From [Mycobacterium] manitobense (lineage in GTDB: Bacteria > Actinomycetota > Actinomycetes > Mycobacteriales > Mycobacteriaceae): a stretch of 64,000 nucleotides of DNA. The first letter of the stretch is position 1, and the number at the start of each line of letters is the position of its first letter. The notes under the pieces were generated by a model, which searched no databases, was not told where the DNA came from, and worked only from the letters and a program-made list of their open reading frames with translations. This document shows positions 1 to 7,927 of the stretch, piece by piece. The position numbers and the translations under genes are program-made. The stretch is from positions 1 to 64,000 of the forward strand of contig NZ_JACKSJ010000117.1 in the NCBI RefSeq assembly GCF_025821665.1. Direction: 5' to 3'.

Positions 1-136
1 CGGCATCCTTGTCGAGGTCGGTGACCAGCACCGCCGCGCCCGCCTCGGCCAGCGCGGTCGCCACCGCCGAGCCGATGCCGCCAGCGGCGCCGGTGACCAG
101 CGCCGCGCGGCCGGTCAGATCGAAGTAGCCGCCCAT
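1..136 (-). CDS. Short-chain dehydrogenase/reductase, N-terminal fragment (runs off left edge)
   Basis: Only the first 45 or so codons are in the window; the gene continues past base 1. The translation opens MGGYFDLTGRAALVTGAAGG and continues into a TGxxxGIG dinucleotide-binding loop followed by an acidic residue after beta-2 (VTDLD). This is the Rossmann start of a classical SDR and favours NAD(H). The ATG shares one base with the TGA of the acyl-CoA dehydrogenase upstream, so the two are almost certainly cotranslated. Substrate cannot be judged from this fragment. Confidence 0.85.
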   Translation of the reverse strand, partial: MGGYFDLTGRAALVTGAAGGIGSAVATALAEAGAAVLVTDLDKDA

Positions 137-1335
137 CAGTAACTCTTGGGCAGGCCGAGCACATTCGCCCCCAGGAAGTTCAGGATCATCTCCTGGCTCA
201 CCGGGGCGATCTTCATCAGCCGCGACTCGCGGAAGTAACGCGAGATGTTGTACTCCTCCGAATACCCCATACCGCCGTGTGTCTGCAGGGCGCGGTCGGC
301 GGCGTCGAATCCCGCGTCGGCGCAGAGGTACTTGGCCATGTTGGCCTCGCGGCCGCACGGCTTGCCGTTGTCGTAGAGCCAGGTCGACTTGCGCAGGATC
401 AACTCCGCCGCGTCGAGGCGGGCCAGCGAATCGGCCAGCGGGAACTGGATCCCTTGGTTCATGCCGATCTGCCGGCCGAACACCACCCGGTCGTTGGCGT
501 AGCGCACCGCGCGGTCCAGCGCGACGCGCCCGATGCCGAGCGCCTCGGCGGCGATCAGCATCCGCTCCGGGTTGAGCCCGTGCAGGATGTACTGGAAGCC
601 CTTGCCCTCGTCGCCGATTCGGTCCTCGACCGGCACGCGCAGGTCGTCGATGAACAACTCGTTGGAGCTGACGGCGTTGCGGCCCATCTTCTTGATCGGC
701 CGGATGTCGACGTGGTCGCGGTCGAGGTCGGTGAGGAACAGCGACAGGCCGTCGGTCTTCTTCGTGACGTCGTCGTAGGGCGTGGTGCGAGCGAGCAGCA
801 GGATCTTCTCCGACTCGAGCGCCTTGGAGATCCACACCTTGCGGCCGTTGACGATGTAGTGGTCGCCGTCTCGCTTGGCGAACGTGGTGATGCGCGACGT
901 GTCCAGTCCCGCACCCGGTTCGGTGACGCCGAAGCAGACGTGCAGCGACCCGTCGACGATCCGGGGCAGCGTGGCCGCCTTCATCTCCTCGGAGCCGAAC
1001 ACCACCACCGGCTGCATGCCGAAGATCGACAGGTGAATCGCGCTGGCGGCGTTCATCGCACCACCGGACCGGGCCACCTCCTCGGCCAGGATGGTCGCCT
1101 CGGTGATGCCGAGGCCGTGCCCGCCGTACTGCTCGGGGATGGTCATCCCCAGCCAGCCGCCACTGGCGATGGCGTCGTAGAACTCGCGCGGGAACTCGTG
1201 CGCGAGGTCCTTCTCCATCCAGTAGGTGTCATCGAACTTCGAGGCCAGTTCCCGCACCGACTTGCGGATCAGTTCCTGGTCCTCGGTGAGCTCGAAGCTC
1301 ATTCCGCCCGACACTGCAATCTCCGTCCTCGTCAT
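136..1335 (-). CDS. Acyl-CoA dehydrogenase (FadE family) with atypical C-terminal motif
   Basis: A 399-residue FAD-dependent acyl-CoA dehydrogenase, normal in length, predicted to make the 2,3-double bond in an acyl-CoA. It shows the N-terminal helical domain (LTEDQELIRKSVRELA), the FGVTEPGAGLD middle signature, the RVVFGRQIG helix and the GGMGYSEEYN stretch. Where most family members have (E)GTxEIQR near the C-terminus, it reads APVSQEM, so the usual Glu-Gly-Thr motif is absent. A Glu in the ERMLIAAEALG helix could be the base, as in isovaleryl-CoA dehydrogenase-type enzymes; that is inference. The start may instead be the internal ATG 33 bases downstream (MSFELTEDQ), which sits behind a GGGCGG stretch. 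It lies between an amidohydrolase and an SDR on the same strand. Confidence 0.88.
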   Translation of the reverse strand: MTRTEIAVSGGMSFELTEDQELIRKSVRELASKFDDTYWMEKDLAHEFPREFYDAIASGGWLGMTIPEQYGGHGLGITEATILAEEVARSGGAMNAASAIHLSIFGMQPVVVFGSEEMKAATLPRIVDGSLHVCFGVTEPGAGLDTSRITTFAKRDGDHYIVNGRKVWISKALESEKILLLARTTPYDDVTKKTDGLSLFLTDLDRDHVDIRPIKKMGRNAVSSNELFIDDLRVPVEDRIGDEGKGFQYILHGLNPERMLIAAEALGIGRVALDRAVRYANDRVVFGRQIGMNQGIQFPLADSLARLDAAELILRKSTWLYDNGKPCGREANMAKYLCADAGFDAADRALQTHGGMGYSEEYNISRYFRESRLMKIAPVSQEMILNFLGANVLGLPKSY

Positions 1336-1383
1336 CGAAATCTCTGCCCGGCGTCGCCGGATCGTGGAGCCGCGCCGGTGCTC

Positions 1384-2679
1384 TCAGTCCCTGGCGCCGC
1401 TGACGGCCTTCGCATTGGCCGCGAAGTCGGCGAAGTTGGCGCCCGTCTTCTCCTTCTTCGACAGCGCCTGGATCGACACGTCGTGGCCCTCGGCGGCCTT
1501 GCGCAGCGCCCCGACCGTCGCCTGCTCCTTCGGGACGTGCTTGAAGGGTTCGAAGTGGTACCAGCGCATGGCGTTCTCGTGGGTGATCTTGTTGATCTCG
1601 TCGTCGGGCACGTCGTATTTGTCGAACACCTTGCCGAGCTCTTCGGGCGCACCGGGCCACATCGAGTCGCTGTGCGGGTAGTCCATCTCCCAGCAGATGT
1701 TGTCGATGCCGATCTCGTGGCGGTTCTTCACCCCGACCGGGTCGGAGATGAAACACGTCAGGAAGTGCTCGCGGAACACCTCCGAGGGCAGCTTGCCGCC
1801 GAAGTCCTGATGGGTCCACGTCGAGTGCATGTCATAGGTGCGGTCCACCCGGTCCAGGAAGTACGGGATCCACCCGGTGCCACCCTCGCTCAGCGCGATC
1901 CTCAGGTCCGGATACTCCTTGATCGGCTTGGACCACAACAGATCCGCCGCGGCCTGCACGATGTTCATCGGCTGCAGCGTGATCATCACGTCCATCGGCG
2001 CGTCCGGCGCGGTGATCGCCAGCTTTCCCGACGAACCGATGTGGACGTTCATGATGGTCTCGGTCTCGACCAGCGCCTCCCACAACGGCTTCCAGTGCTC
2101 GAGGTCGTGGAAGGAGGGATAACCCAGAGTCGAGGGGTTCTCGGTGAACGTCAGCGAGTGCACGCCCTTCTTCGACACCCGGCGCACCTCGTCGGCGCAC
2201 AGCTGCGGGTCCCAGATCGCCGGGATCGCCATCGGGATGAACCGGCCCGGGTTGGACCCGCACCACTCGTCGATGTGCCAGTCGTTGTAGGCCTGCACCA
2301 GCGCCAGCGAGAACTCCGCATCCTCGGTGGCGAACAGCCGCGCCGCGAAGCCGGGGAACGACGGGAAGTTCATGGTGGCCAGCACGCCGCCGGCATTCAT
2401 GTCCTTCACCCGCTCGTTCGGGTCCCAGCAGCCCTTGCGGATCTCGTCGAGGCCCTGGGGTTCCAGGCCGTACTCCTCTTTGGGCCGGCCCGCGACCGCG
2501 TTGAGCGCGACGTTCGGGATCACCGTGTCGCGGAACTGCCAGGTGTCCGAGCCGTCCGGGTTGTGCACCAGTCGCGGCGCCTCGTCCCGGTACTTCGCGG
2601 GCAGATGGTTCTTGAACATGTCCGGCGGCTCGATGATGTGATCGTCCACGCTGATCAGGATCATGTCGTCGTAGTTCAT
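1384..2679 (-). CDS. Amidohydrolase-2 family metal-dependent hydrolase
   Basis: A 431-residue TIM-barrel hydrolase of the amidohydrolase-2 (ACMSD-like, COG2159) group, which hydrolyses or decarboxylates ring-cleavage-type acids. Visible metal-site elements are SVDDHIIEP at the N-terminus, a histidine in NVHIGSS on a mid-barrel strand, LSEGGTGWIPYFLDR, and the terminal DYPHSDSMWPG block. It resembles the amidohydrolase at 25978-27153, so the cluster has two of this type. It is first in a minus-strand operon with the acyl-CoA dehydrogenase and SDR, and its promoter lies in the operator-bearing region shared with the AhpD-like gene. Exact reaction unknown. Confidence 0.82.
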   Translation of the reverse strand: MNYDDMILISVDDHIIEPPDMFKNHLPAKYRDEAPRLVHNPDGSDTWQFRDTVIPNVALNAVAGRPKEEYGLEPQGLDEIRKGCWDPNERVKDMNAGGVLATMNFPSFPGFAARLFATEDAEFSLALVQAYNDWHIDEWCGSNPGRFIPMAIPAIWDPQLCADEVRRVSKKGVHSLTFTENPSTLGYPSFHDLEHWKPLWEALVETETIMNVHIGSSGKLAITAPDAPMDVMITLQPMNIVQAAADLLWSKPIKEYPDLRIALSEGGTGWIPYFLDRVDRTYDMHSTWTHQDFGGKLPSEVFREHFLTCFISDPVGVKNRHEIGIDNICWEMDYPHSDSMWPGAPEELGKVFDKYDVPDDEINKITHENAMRWYHFEPFKHVPKEQATVGALRKAAEGHDVSIQALSKKEKTGANFADFAANAKAVSGARD

Positions 2680-2733
2680 CGCGGTTCCTTCCGATACCGG
2701 CCGCGCGGGCCGGTGACGTGTTGCCCGACTGTG

Positions 2734-2760
2734 TTCTCCTACTGAGAAAACTAGCTTCTC
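2734..2760. promoter_or_regulatory. Composite half-site array related to the GAGAA/TTCTC operator
   Basis: Bases 2734-2738 read TTCTC, 2744-2748 GAGAA and 2756-2760 TTCTC. The first pair keeps the 10-bp half-site phase of the palindromes found elsewhere but in inverted order. The second pair has a 7-bp instead of a 5-bp spacer. The array sits 55-80 bases upstream of the amidohydrolase start, and a perfect site lies 120 bases away. I read it as weaker or overlapping binding for the same regulator. Confidence 0.5.
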
Positions 2761-2879
2761 GCCCGGCGAGAATCAACGTAGACCATGATCGACCACAGGT
2801 TTCACCGGCGGCTGCGCCGCTGGTCACACGTCTGCTATTGACCATCGGGGCGAAAGATGGAAACCTCTTAGTCAGAAAT

Positions 2880-2894
2880 GAGAACCGGATTCTC
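2880..2894. promoter_or_regulatory. Palindromic operator GAGAACCGGATTCTC
   Basis: A 15-bp inverted repeat, GAGAA-N5-TTCTC, in the divergent region between the amidohydrolase (start 2679) and the AhpD-like gene (start 2938). A further TGAGAG half-site follows at 2900. The same palindrome occurs at 10800, 11593, 11663, 45562 and 56065. Its position between two divergent catabolic operons fits a repressor site controlling both. The binding protein is inferred, not shown. Confidence 0.72.
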
Positions 2895-2937
2895 CTAAGT
2901 GAGAGTCGCTCGCTGGTCGCATACGAAGGGAGAGACC

Positions 2938-3471
2938 GTGCGCCTGGCCCCGTTGCCGGCAGAACAATGGGACGACGAGGTCGTCGGATCGCTGCGCGGC
3001 TTCCTCCCGCGCGCACGCCAGAACCCCGATGGGGCAGGCAACGCGATGTCGACCATGGTCCACCACCCCGCGCTGACCAAGGCGTTCATGCCGCTGAACC
3101 TGCACCTGCTGTTCAGCTCCACGCTGGACCCGCGGCTGCGCGAACTCGCGATCCTGCGGGTGGCGCACCGGCGCGAATCCCCGTACGAGTGGGCGCACCA
3201 CACGTCGATGGCCAAGATGCTCGGCGTCACCGACGACGAGATCGAGTCGGTGCGTCGCGGTGAAGCCGCCGACGACTTCGAGCGGCTCGTGCTCGCCGCG
3301 GTCGACGAGCTCGACGACAACAACGGACTGACCGACGAGACCTGGACCGCCCTCGGTGAGCGTCTCGACGAGCGGCAGCGCATGGATCTGATCTTCACCG
3401 TCGGCACCTACAACATGCTGGCCATGGCCTTCAACACATTCGGCGTCCAGCTCGACAAGCAGGAGAGGTAA
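2938..3471 (+). CDS. Carboxymuconolactone decarboxylase / AhpD-like protein
   Basis: A helical protein of 177 residues with the CMD/AhpD fold (RELAILRVAHRRESPYEWAHHTSMAKMLGVTD), a family including lactone decarboxylases and alkylhydroperoxidase-like proteins. The AhpD CxxC redox pair is missing (no cysteine at this spot), so a peroxidase role is unlikely and a decarboxylase or structural role more plausible. I chose the GTG at 2938 because GGGAGAG lies just upstream; the in-frame GTG at 2899 would begin inside the operator array. It is the first gene of the plus-strand operon running to 8742, seven bases before the Rieske gene. Confidence 0.75.
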   Translation: MRLAPLPAEQWDDEVVGSLRGFLPRARQNPDGAGNAMSTMVHHPALTKAFMPLNLHLLFSSTLDPRLRELAILRVAHRRESPYEWAHHTSMAKMLGVTDDEIESVRRGEAADDFERLVLAAVDELDDNNGLTDETWTALGERLDERQRMDLIFTVGTYNMLAMAFNTFGVQLDKQER

Positions 3472-3478
3472 CACACTG

Positions 3479-4831
3479 ATGGCGTTCTTCCAGAAACCGG
3501 CCGCAGGCAGCTGGACCGAGAACTGGCCCGAACTCGGCACCGCCCCGGTCAACTACGAGGACTCGATCGATCCGGAGCACTGGCTGCTCGAGCAGCAGGC
3601 CATCTTCAAGAAGACCTGGCTCAAGATCGGTCGCGTCGAGCAGTTGCCGAAGAAGGGCAGCTACTTCACCCGTGAGCTGCCGTCGGTGGGCCCCGGTACC
3701 TCGGTGATCATCGTCAAGGACAAAGAGGAGGTCGTCCGCGCCTTCCACAACCTGTGCCGGCACCGCGGAAACAAGCTGGTGTGGAGCGACTTCCCCGGCG
3801 AAGAGGTGTCCGGCGTCTGCAGGCAGTTCACCTGCAAGTACCACGCCTGGCGCTACGCGCTCAACGGCGACCTCACCTTCGTGCAGCAGGAGGGCGAGTT
3901 CTTCGACCTGGACAAGTCCGACTACGGCCTGGTGCCGGTCCGCTGCGAGGTGTGGGAGGGCTTCATCTTCGTCAACTACGACGACGACGCCGCGCCGCTG
4001 CGGGAGTACCTCGGCGAGTTCGCCGAAGGGCTCGAGGGTTACCCGTTCCACGAGATGACCGAGCACTACAGCTACCGCTCGGAGATCAACGCGAACTGGA
4101 AGCTGTTCATCGACGCGTTCACCGAGTTCTACCACGCGCCGATCCTGCACATGAAGCAGGCGGAGAAGGAGGAGGCCGAGAAGCTGGCCAAGTTCGGCTT
4201 CGAGGCGCTGGCCTACGACATCAAGGGTGACCACTCGATGGTGTCGTCGTGGGGCGGCATGTCGCCGCCGAAGGATCTCAGCATGGTCAAGCCGATCGAG
4301 CGGATCCTGCACAGTGGTCTGTTCGGGCCGTGGGATCGTCCCGACATCAAGGGCATCCTGCCCGAGGAGCTGCCACCGGCCATCAACCCCGGACGGCACA
4401 AGTCCTGGGGCACCGACTCGTTCGAGTTCTTCCCGAACTTCACCCTGCTGTTCTGGGCGCCGGGCTGGTATCTCACCTACAACTACTGGCCCACCGCGGT
4501 GGACAAGCACATCTTCGAGGCCGACCTCTACTTCGTGCCGCCGAAGAACCTCCGCGAGCGGCTCTCCCAGGAACTGGCCGCGGTGACGTTCAAGGAGTAC
4601 GCATTCCAGGACGCCAACACCCTCGAGGCCACCCAGACGCAGATCGGCACCCGGGTGGTGACGGACTTCCCCCTGTGCGACCAGGAGATCCTGCTTCGGC
4701 ACCTGCACATGACGGCTCACCAGTACGTTGACAGGTACAAGGAGTCGCTGGCGAAGGGCAACGGTTCCCCGAACGGGAAGCATGCCGCCACCACGTCGGA
4801 AGACTCAGCGAAGGATTCAGTGAATGTCTAA
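3479..4831 (+). CDS. Rieske non-heme iron oxygenase, alpha subunit
   Basis: A 450-residue ring-hydroxylating-type oxygenase. The N-terminal Rieske [2Fe-2S] domain has C93-x-H95 and C119-x2-H122. The C-terminal catalytic domain has the mononuclear iron motif E216-F-Y-H219-x4-H224, with Glu where naphthalene dioxygenase has the bridging Asp. Such enzymes insert oxygen into aromatic or alicyclic substrates using electrons from a ferredoxin and reductase. No reductase is adjacent; the 2Fe-2S ferredoxin at 56114 shares an operator motif with this operon and is a possible partner. The gene overlaps the next small gene by 8 bases. No classical beta subunit follows, although a SnoaL-like protein, the same fold as beta subunits, is at 6360. 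Confidence 0.9.
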   Translation: MAFFQKPAAGSWTENWPELGTAPVNYEDSIDPEHWLLEQQAIFKKTWLKIGRVEQLPKKGSYFTRELPSVGPGTSVIIVKDKEEVVRAFHNLCRHRGNKLVWSDFPGEEVSGVCRQFTCKYHAWRYALNGDLTFVQQEGEFFDLDKSDYGLVPVRCEVWEGFIFVNYDDDAAPLREYLGEFAEGLEGYPFHEMTEHYSYRSEINANWKLFIDAFTEFYHAPILHMKQAEKEEAEKLAKFGFEALAYDIKGDHSMVSSWGGMSPPKDLSMVKPIERILHSGLFGPWDRPDIKGILPEELPPAINPGRHKSWGTDSFEFFPNFTLLFWAPGWYLTYNYWPTAVDKHIFEADLYFVPPKNLRERLSQELAAVTFKEYAFQDANTLEATQTQIGTRVVTDFPLCDQEILLRHLHMTAHQYVDRYKESLAKGNGSPNGKHAATTSEDSAKDSVNV

Positions 4832-5153
4832 GTTGCCCGAGGAGTTCGCCGATCTCGAGCGGTTCGCCGACTGGTGCCTGCCCACCGAGGAGGAGCGGTA
4901 CGCGAAGCGGCTGAACTCGACGATGGCCGAGATGCAGGAGCTGTACGACGCGGGCATGGCCCGCCTCGAGGACATCATGGTCTACGTCGACGCCCGCTTC
5001 CCGCTCGCGGGGATGCCCGAGGACGCCAAAGCGCTGGTGCACCTTGGTCAGTCGATCGTCATGGTGAGTTTCCCGATCGAGGTGTGGAAGCAGCCGCGCG
5101 TGCTCGACAGCGGCGCGGCCTACATCAAGCTCATCAAGGAGCCGGTGGTCTAG
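4824..5153 (+). CDS. Small conserved-looking protein coupled to the Rieske oxygenase
   Basis: A 109-residue protein (MSKLPEEFADLERFADW...) that I do not recognise. It is acidic and amphipathic, probably mostly helical in the first half (TEEERYAKRLNSTMAEMQ), with two short hydrophobic strands near the end (SIVMVSFPIEVW and AAYIKLIKEPVV). It has no signal peptide, no transmembrane segment and one lone cysteine. Its ATG lies inside the last codons of the oxygenase and its stop is two bases from the next gene, so it belongs to the operon. A subunit or assembly partner of the oxygenase is the simplest guess. Confidence 0.7.
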   Translation: MSKLPEEFADLERFADWCLPTEEERYAKRLNSTMAEMQELYDAGMARLEDIMVYVDARFPLAGMPEDAKALVHLGQSIVMVSFPIEVWKQPRVLDSGAAYIKLIKEPVV

Positions 5154-5155
5154 TC

Positions 5156-6376
5156 GTGCTGACCCTCAGAGCGGCGGGTCTGGTCGACGTCGACACCGGT
5201 GAGGTCATCCGGCCGGGGATCGTCAGGATCGAGGACGACACGATCGTCGGAGTCGGGGGCGATCCCGAAGGCGAGATCATCGATCTCGGCGACTCGATCC
5301 TGTTGCCGGGCCTGATGGACATGGAGGTCAACCTGCTCATGGGGGGCCGGGGCGAGAACCCGGGCTTGTCCCAGGTGCAGGACGATCCCGCGACGCGCGT
5401 GTTGCGCTCCGTGGGCAACGCCCGCCGTACCCTGCGCGCGGGCTTCACCACGGTGCGTAACCTCGGGCTGTTCGTGAAGACCGGTGGCTATCTTCTGGAT
5501 GTCGCGCTGAGCAAGGCCATCGACGCGGGGTGGATCGACGGTCCGAGGGTCATCCCGGCCGGGCACGCCATCACCCCCACCGGCGGGCACCTGGACCCGA
5601 CGATGTTCGCCGCGTTCATGCCCGGCGCCCTCGAGCTCACCGTCGAGGAGGGCATCGCCAACGGCGTCGACGAGATCCGCAAGGCGGTCCGCTACCAGAT
5701 CAAGCACGGCGCACAGCTGATCAAGGTCTGCGTCTCGGGCGGCGTCATGTCGTTGACGGGAGAGGCCGGCGCACAGCACTATTCGGACGAGGAGCTGCGG
5801 GCCATCGTCGACGAGGCGCACCGGCGCGGGTTGCGGGTCGCGGCCCACACGCACGGCGCCGAGGCGGTGAAGCACGCGGTGGCGTGCGGCATCGACTGCA
5901 TCGAGCACGGCTTCCTGATGGACGACGAGGCGATCCAGATGCTGGTCGACAACGACCGGTTCCTGGTCACCACCCGGCGTCTGGCCGAGGCGATGGACGT
6001 CTCACGCGCTCCGAAGGAGTTGCAGGACAAGGCCGCAGAGATGTTCCCGAAGGCGCGGACGTCGATCAAGGCGGCCTACGAGGCCGGTGTGAAGATCGCC
6101 GTCGGCACCGACGCACCGGCGATCCCGCACGGCCGCAACGCCGACGAACTGGTCACCCTCGTCGACTGGGGGATGCCGCCCGCGGCGGTGCTCAAGGCCG
6201 CGACGGTGGTGGCCGCCGAACTGATCAACTCGACGAGGCTCGGCCGGATCGCCGAAGGCTATCTGGCCGACATCATCGCGGTGCCGGGTGACCCGATCGC
6301 CGACATCACCGTTACACGACATGTCAACTTCGTAATGAAGGGCGGTAAGGTCTTCAAGAATGACAGCGCCAACTGA
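5156..6376 (+). CDS. Amidohydrolase-superfamily protein lacking the HxH metal motif
   Basis: A 406-residue protein of the imidazolonepropionase/Xaa-Arg-dipeptidase-like branch (COG1228), starting at the GTG two bases after the previous stop. The small beta-sandwich (VRIEDDTIVGVGG) and LPGL strand are clear, but the first metal motif, normally DxHxH, reads D55-M-E57-V-N59. The other ligands are present: K190 (LIKVCVSGG), H231 (AAHTHG), H251 (IEHGF) and D319 (VGTDAP). It therefore keeps one metal half-site and probably has unusual metal binding or altered chemistry. The family hydrolyses amide or cyclic-amide bonds, but the true substrate is unknown. It overlaps the SnoaL-like gene by 17 bases. 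Confidence 0.78.
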   Translation: MLTLRAAGLVDVDTGEVIRPGIVRIEDDTIVGVGGDPEGEIIDLGDSILLPGLMDMEVNLLMGGRGENPGLSQVQDDPATRVLRSVGNARRTLRAGFTTVRNLGLFVKTGGYLLDVALSKAIDAGWIDGPRVIPAGHAITPTGGHLDPTMFAAFMPGALELTVEEGIANGVDEIRKAVRYQIKHGAQLIKVCVSGGVMSLTGEAGAQHYSDEELRAIVDEAHRRGLRVAAHTHGAEAVKHAVACGIDCIEHGFLMDDEAIQMLVDNDRFLVTTRRLAEAMDVSRAPKELQDKAAEMFPKARTSIKAAYEAGVKIAVGTDAPAIPHGRNADELVTLVDWGMPPAAVLKAATVVAAELINSTRLGRIAEGYLADIIAVPGDPIADITVTRHVNFVMKGGKVFKNDSAN

Positions 6377-6800
6377 CGGCAAGCGGATATCCGATCTTGT
6401 CGAGATCCAACAGGTACTGGCCAAGTACGCCGTCACCATCACCCAGGGCGACATCGACGGGCTGGTCAGCGTGTTCACGCCGGACGGCACCTACAGCGCG
6501 TTCGGTGACACGTACACACTCGACCGGTTCCCCGTCCTCGTCGATGCGGCCCCCAAGGGGCTCTTCATGACTGGTACCGCCCTGGTCGACCTCGTCGACG
6601 GTGCGGACACCGCGAGCGGCACCCAGCCGCTGTGCTTCATCGAGCATTCCAAGCACGACATGCGCATCGGCTACTACAACGACACCTACGTCCGCACCGA
6701 CGGCGGCTGGCGGATCAAGACGCGTGCCATGACCTTCATCCGACGCAACGGCGACCACGACCACGGCCGGCCGCATGCGATCGGCAGGCCGAGCGCGTGA
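6360..6800 (+). CDS. SnoaL-like / NTF2-fold protein
   Basis: A 146-residue protein with the NTF2-like cone-fold pattern: an N-terminal helix (IQQVLAKYAVTITQGDIDGLVSVF), TPDGTYSAFGD, and late strands (YVRTDGGWRIKTRAMTFIRR). Relatives are polyketide cyclases, ketosteroid isomerases, dehydratases and the beta subunits of ring-hydroxylating oxygenases. Given the Rieske alpha subunit three genes upstream, a beta-subunit-like or isomerase/dehydratase role on the same intermediate is reasonable, but beta subunits are usually longer (about 170-180 residues). It overlaps both neighbours, and its stop overlaps the next GTG as GTGA. Confidence 0.75.
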   Translation: MTAPTDGKRISDLVEIQQVLAKYAVTITQGDIDGLVSVFTPDGTYSAFGDTYTLDRFPVLVDAAPKGLFMTGTALVDLVDGADTASGTQPLCFIEHSKHDMRIGYYNDTYVRTDGGWRIKTRAMTFIRRNGDHDHGRPHAIGRPSA

Positions 6801-7927
6801 CGGATCTGTTCGAGCCGGCGACGTTCCGCACCGCCCTGCGGACCTGGCTGGACGACAACCCCGACCTGGCGCCGTCCGGCGACCACTCCCTGCAGGGACA
6901 TGTCCGTCAGTTCGCGCGGGTCCAGCACGCGCTCTACGACGCGGGCTGGAGCCGCTACGGCTGGCCCGAGCACGCCGGCGGACTCGGCGGTCCGGCGATG
7001 CTGCGCGCCATCGTCGGCGAGGAGGTGGTGGGCCGGCGGCTGGCCGAGCCGGGGCCCTACTCCATGCTCGAGGTGCTGGCGCCGACGATGATCGACTACG
7101 CCCCCGCCGAACTGGCCGCCGAGATGGTGCCGAAACTGCTCAGCGGCGAAGAGCAGTGGTGCCAGGGGTTCTCCGAGCCCGGCTCGGGCAGTGACCTGGC
7201 GTCGCTGACCACCCGCGCGGCGCTCGATCCGGAGTCCGACCGCTACATCGTCAACGGCCAGAAGGTGTGGACCAGCTTCGCCCAGTACTCACACCGGTGC
7301 GTGCTGCTCACCCGTACCGGTGACGCGGACACGCCCAACCACGAGGCGATCACCGCCTTCTTCGTCGACCTCGACACCCCCGGCATCACCGTCCGGCCGT
7401 TGCGGACCATGCACGGTGTCGACGAGTTCTGCGAGGTGTACTTCGACGACGTCGCGATCGATGCGAACCGGATGCTGGGCAAGCCCGGTGACGGCTGGCG
7501 GCTGGCGATGGACCTGCTGCCCTACGAACGGTCGACGTGCTTCTGGCAGCGGATCGCCTACCTGTACTCGCGATTCGACGCGCTGATCAACGAGGTCAAG
7601 AACCTCGGCCAGGTCACCGACTCCGATCTGGGCGAGGCGTACCTGGCCCTGCACACCCTGCGTTGCCGGTCACGTGCCACCCAGTACCGGCTCGCCGACG
7701 GCGACAAGCTCGGCCCGGAGACCTCGATCGACAAGGTGCTGCTGGCCGGCGCCGAACAACGGCTCTACGACACCGCGCGCGAATTGCTGCCCGGCGTCAT
7801 CGAACTCGAGGACACCGAGTGGCGCACCGAGTACCTGTACTCGCGTGCGGCCACCATCTACGGCGGCACCGCTGAGGTTCAGCGCAACATCATCGCCCGC
7901 CGCCTGCTCGACCTGGGGAAGGAATGA
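6797..7927 (+). CDS. Acyl-CoA dehydrogenase, large partner of a heteromeric pair
   Basis: A FadE-type protein of 376 residues. It carries the WCQGFSEPGSGSDLASL flavin/substrate signature, NGQKVWTSFAQ, a glutamate in the LLPYERSTC helix where mycobacterial alpha2beta2 dehydrogenases keep the catalytic base, and YGGTAEVQRNIIARRLL at the C-terminus. The Glu before GT in the mammalian YEGT motif is Gly here, typical of this subtype. The gene starts with GTG inside the previous stop, and its stop overlaps the ATG of a second, shorter FadE. Mycobacterial FadE26-27 and FadE28-29 pairs work as such heterotetramers on sterol side chains, so a bulky acyl-CoA substrate is likely. Confidence 0.88.
   Translation: MTDLFEPATFRTALRTWLDDNPDLAPSGDHSLQGHVRQFARVQHALYDAGWSRYGWPEHAGGLGGPAMLRAIVGEEVVGRRLAEPGPYSMLEVLAPTMIDYAPAELAAEMVPKLLSGEEQWCQGFSEPGSGSDLASLTTRAALDPESDRYIVNGQKVWTSFAQYSHRCVLLTRTGDADTPNHEAITAFFVDLDTPGITVRPLRTMHGVDEFCEVYFDDVAIDANRMLGKPGDGWRLAMDLLPYERSTCFWQRIAYLYSRFDALINEVKNLGQVTDSDLGEAYLALHTLRCRSRATQYRLADGDKLGPETSIDKVLLAGAEQRLYDTARELLPGVIELEDTEWRTEYLYSRAATIYGGTAEVQRNIIARRLLDLGKE

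Noticed and set aside
277..2745. Very long plus-strand open frames (822 residues) opposite the acyl-CoA dehydrogenase and amidohydrolase
   Set aside because: High G+C keeps antisense frames open; the translation is Arg/Val/His-rich with no domain and the opposite strand encodes clear enzymes.
2899..2937. Earlier GTG start for the AhpD-like gene
   Set aside because: It would begin next to the operator with no ribosome binding site; the GTG at 2938 has GGGAGAG upstream.
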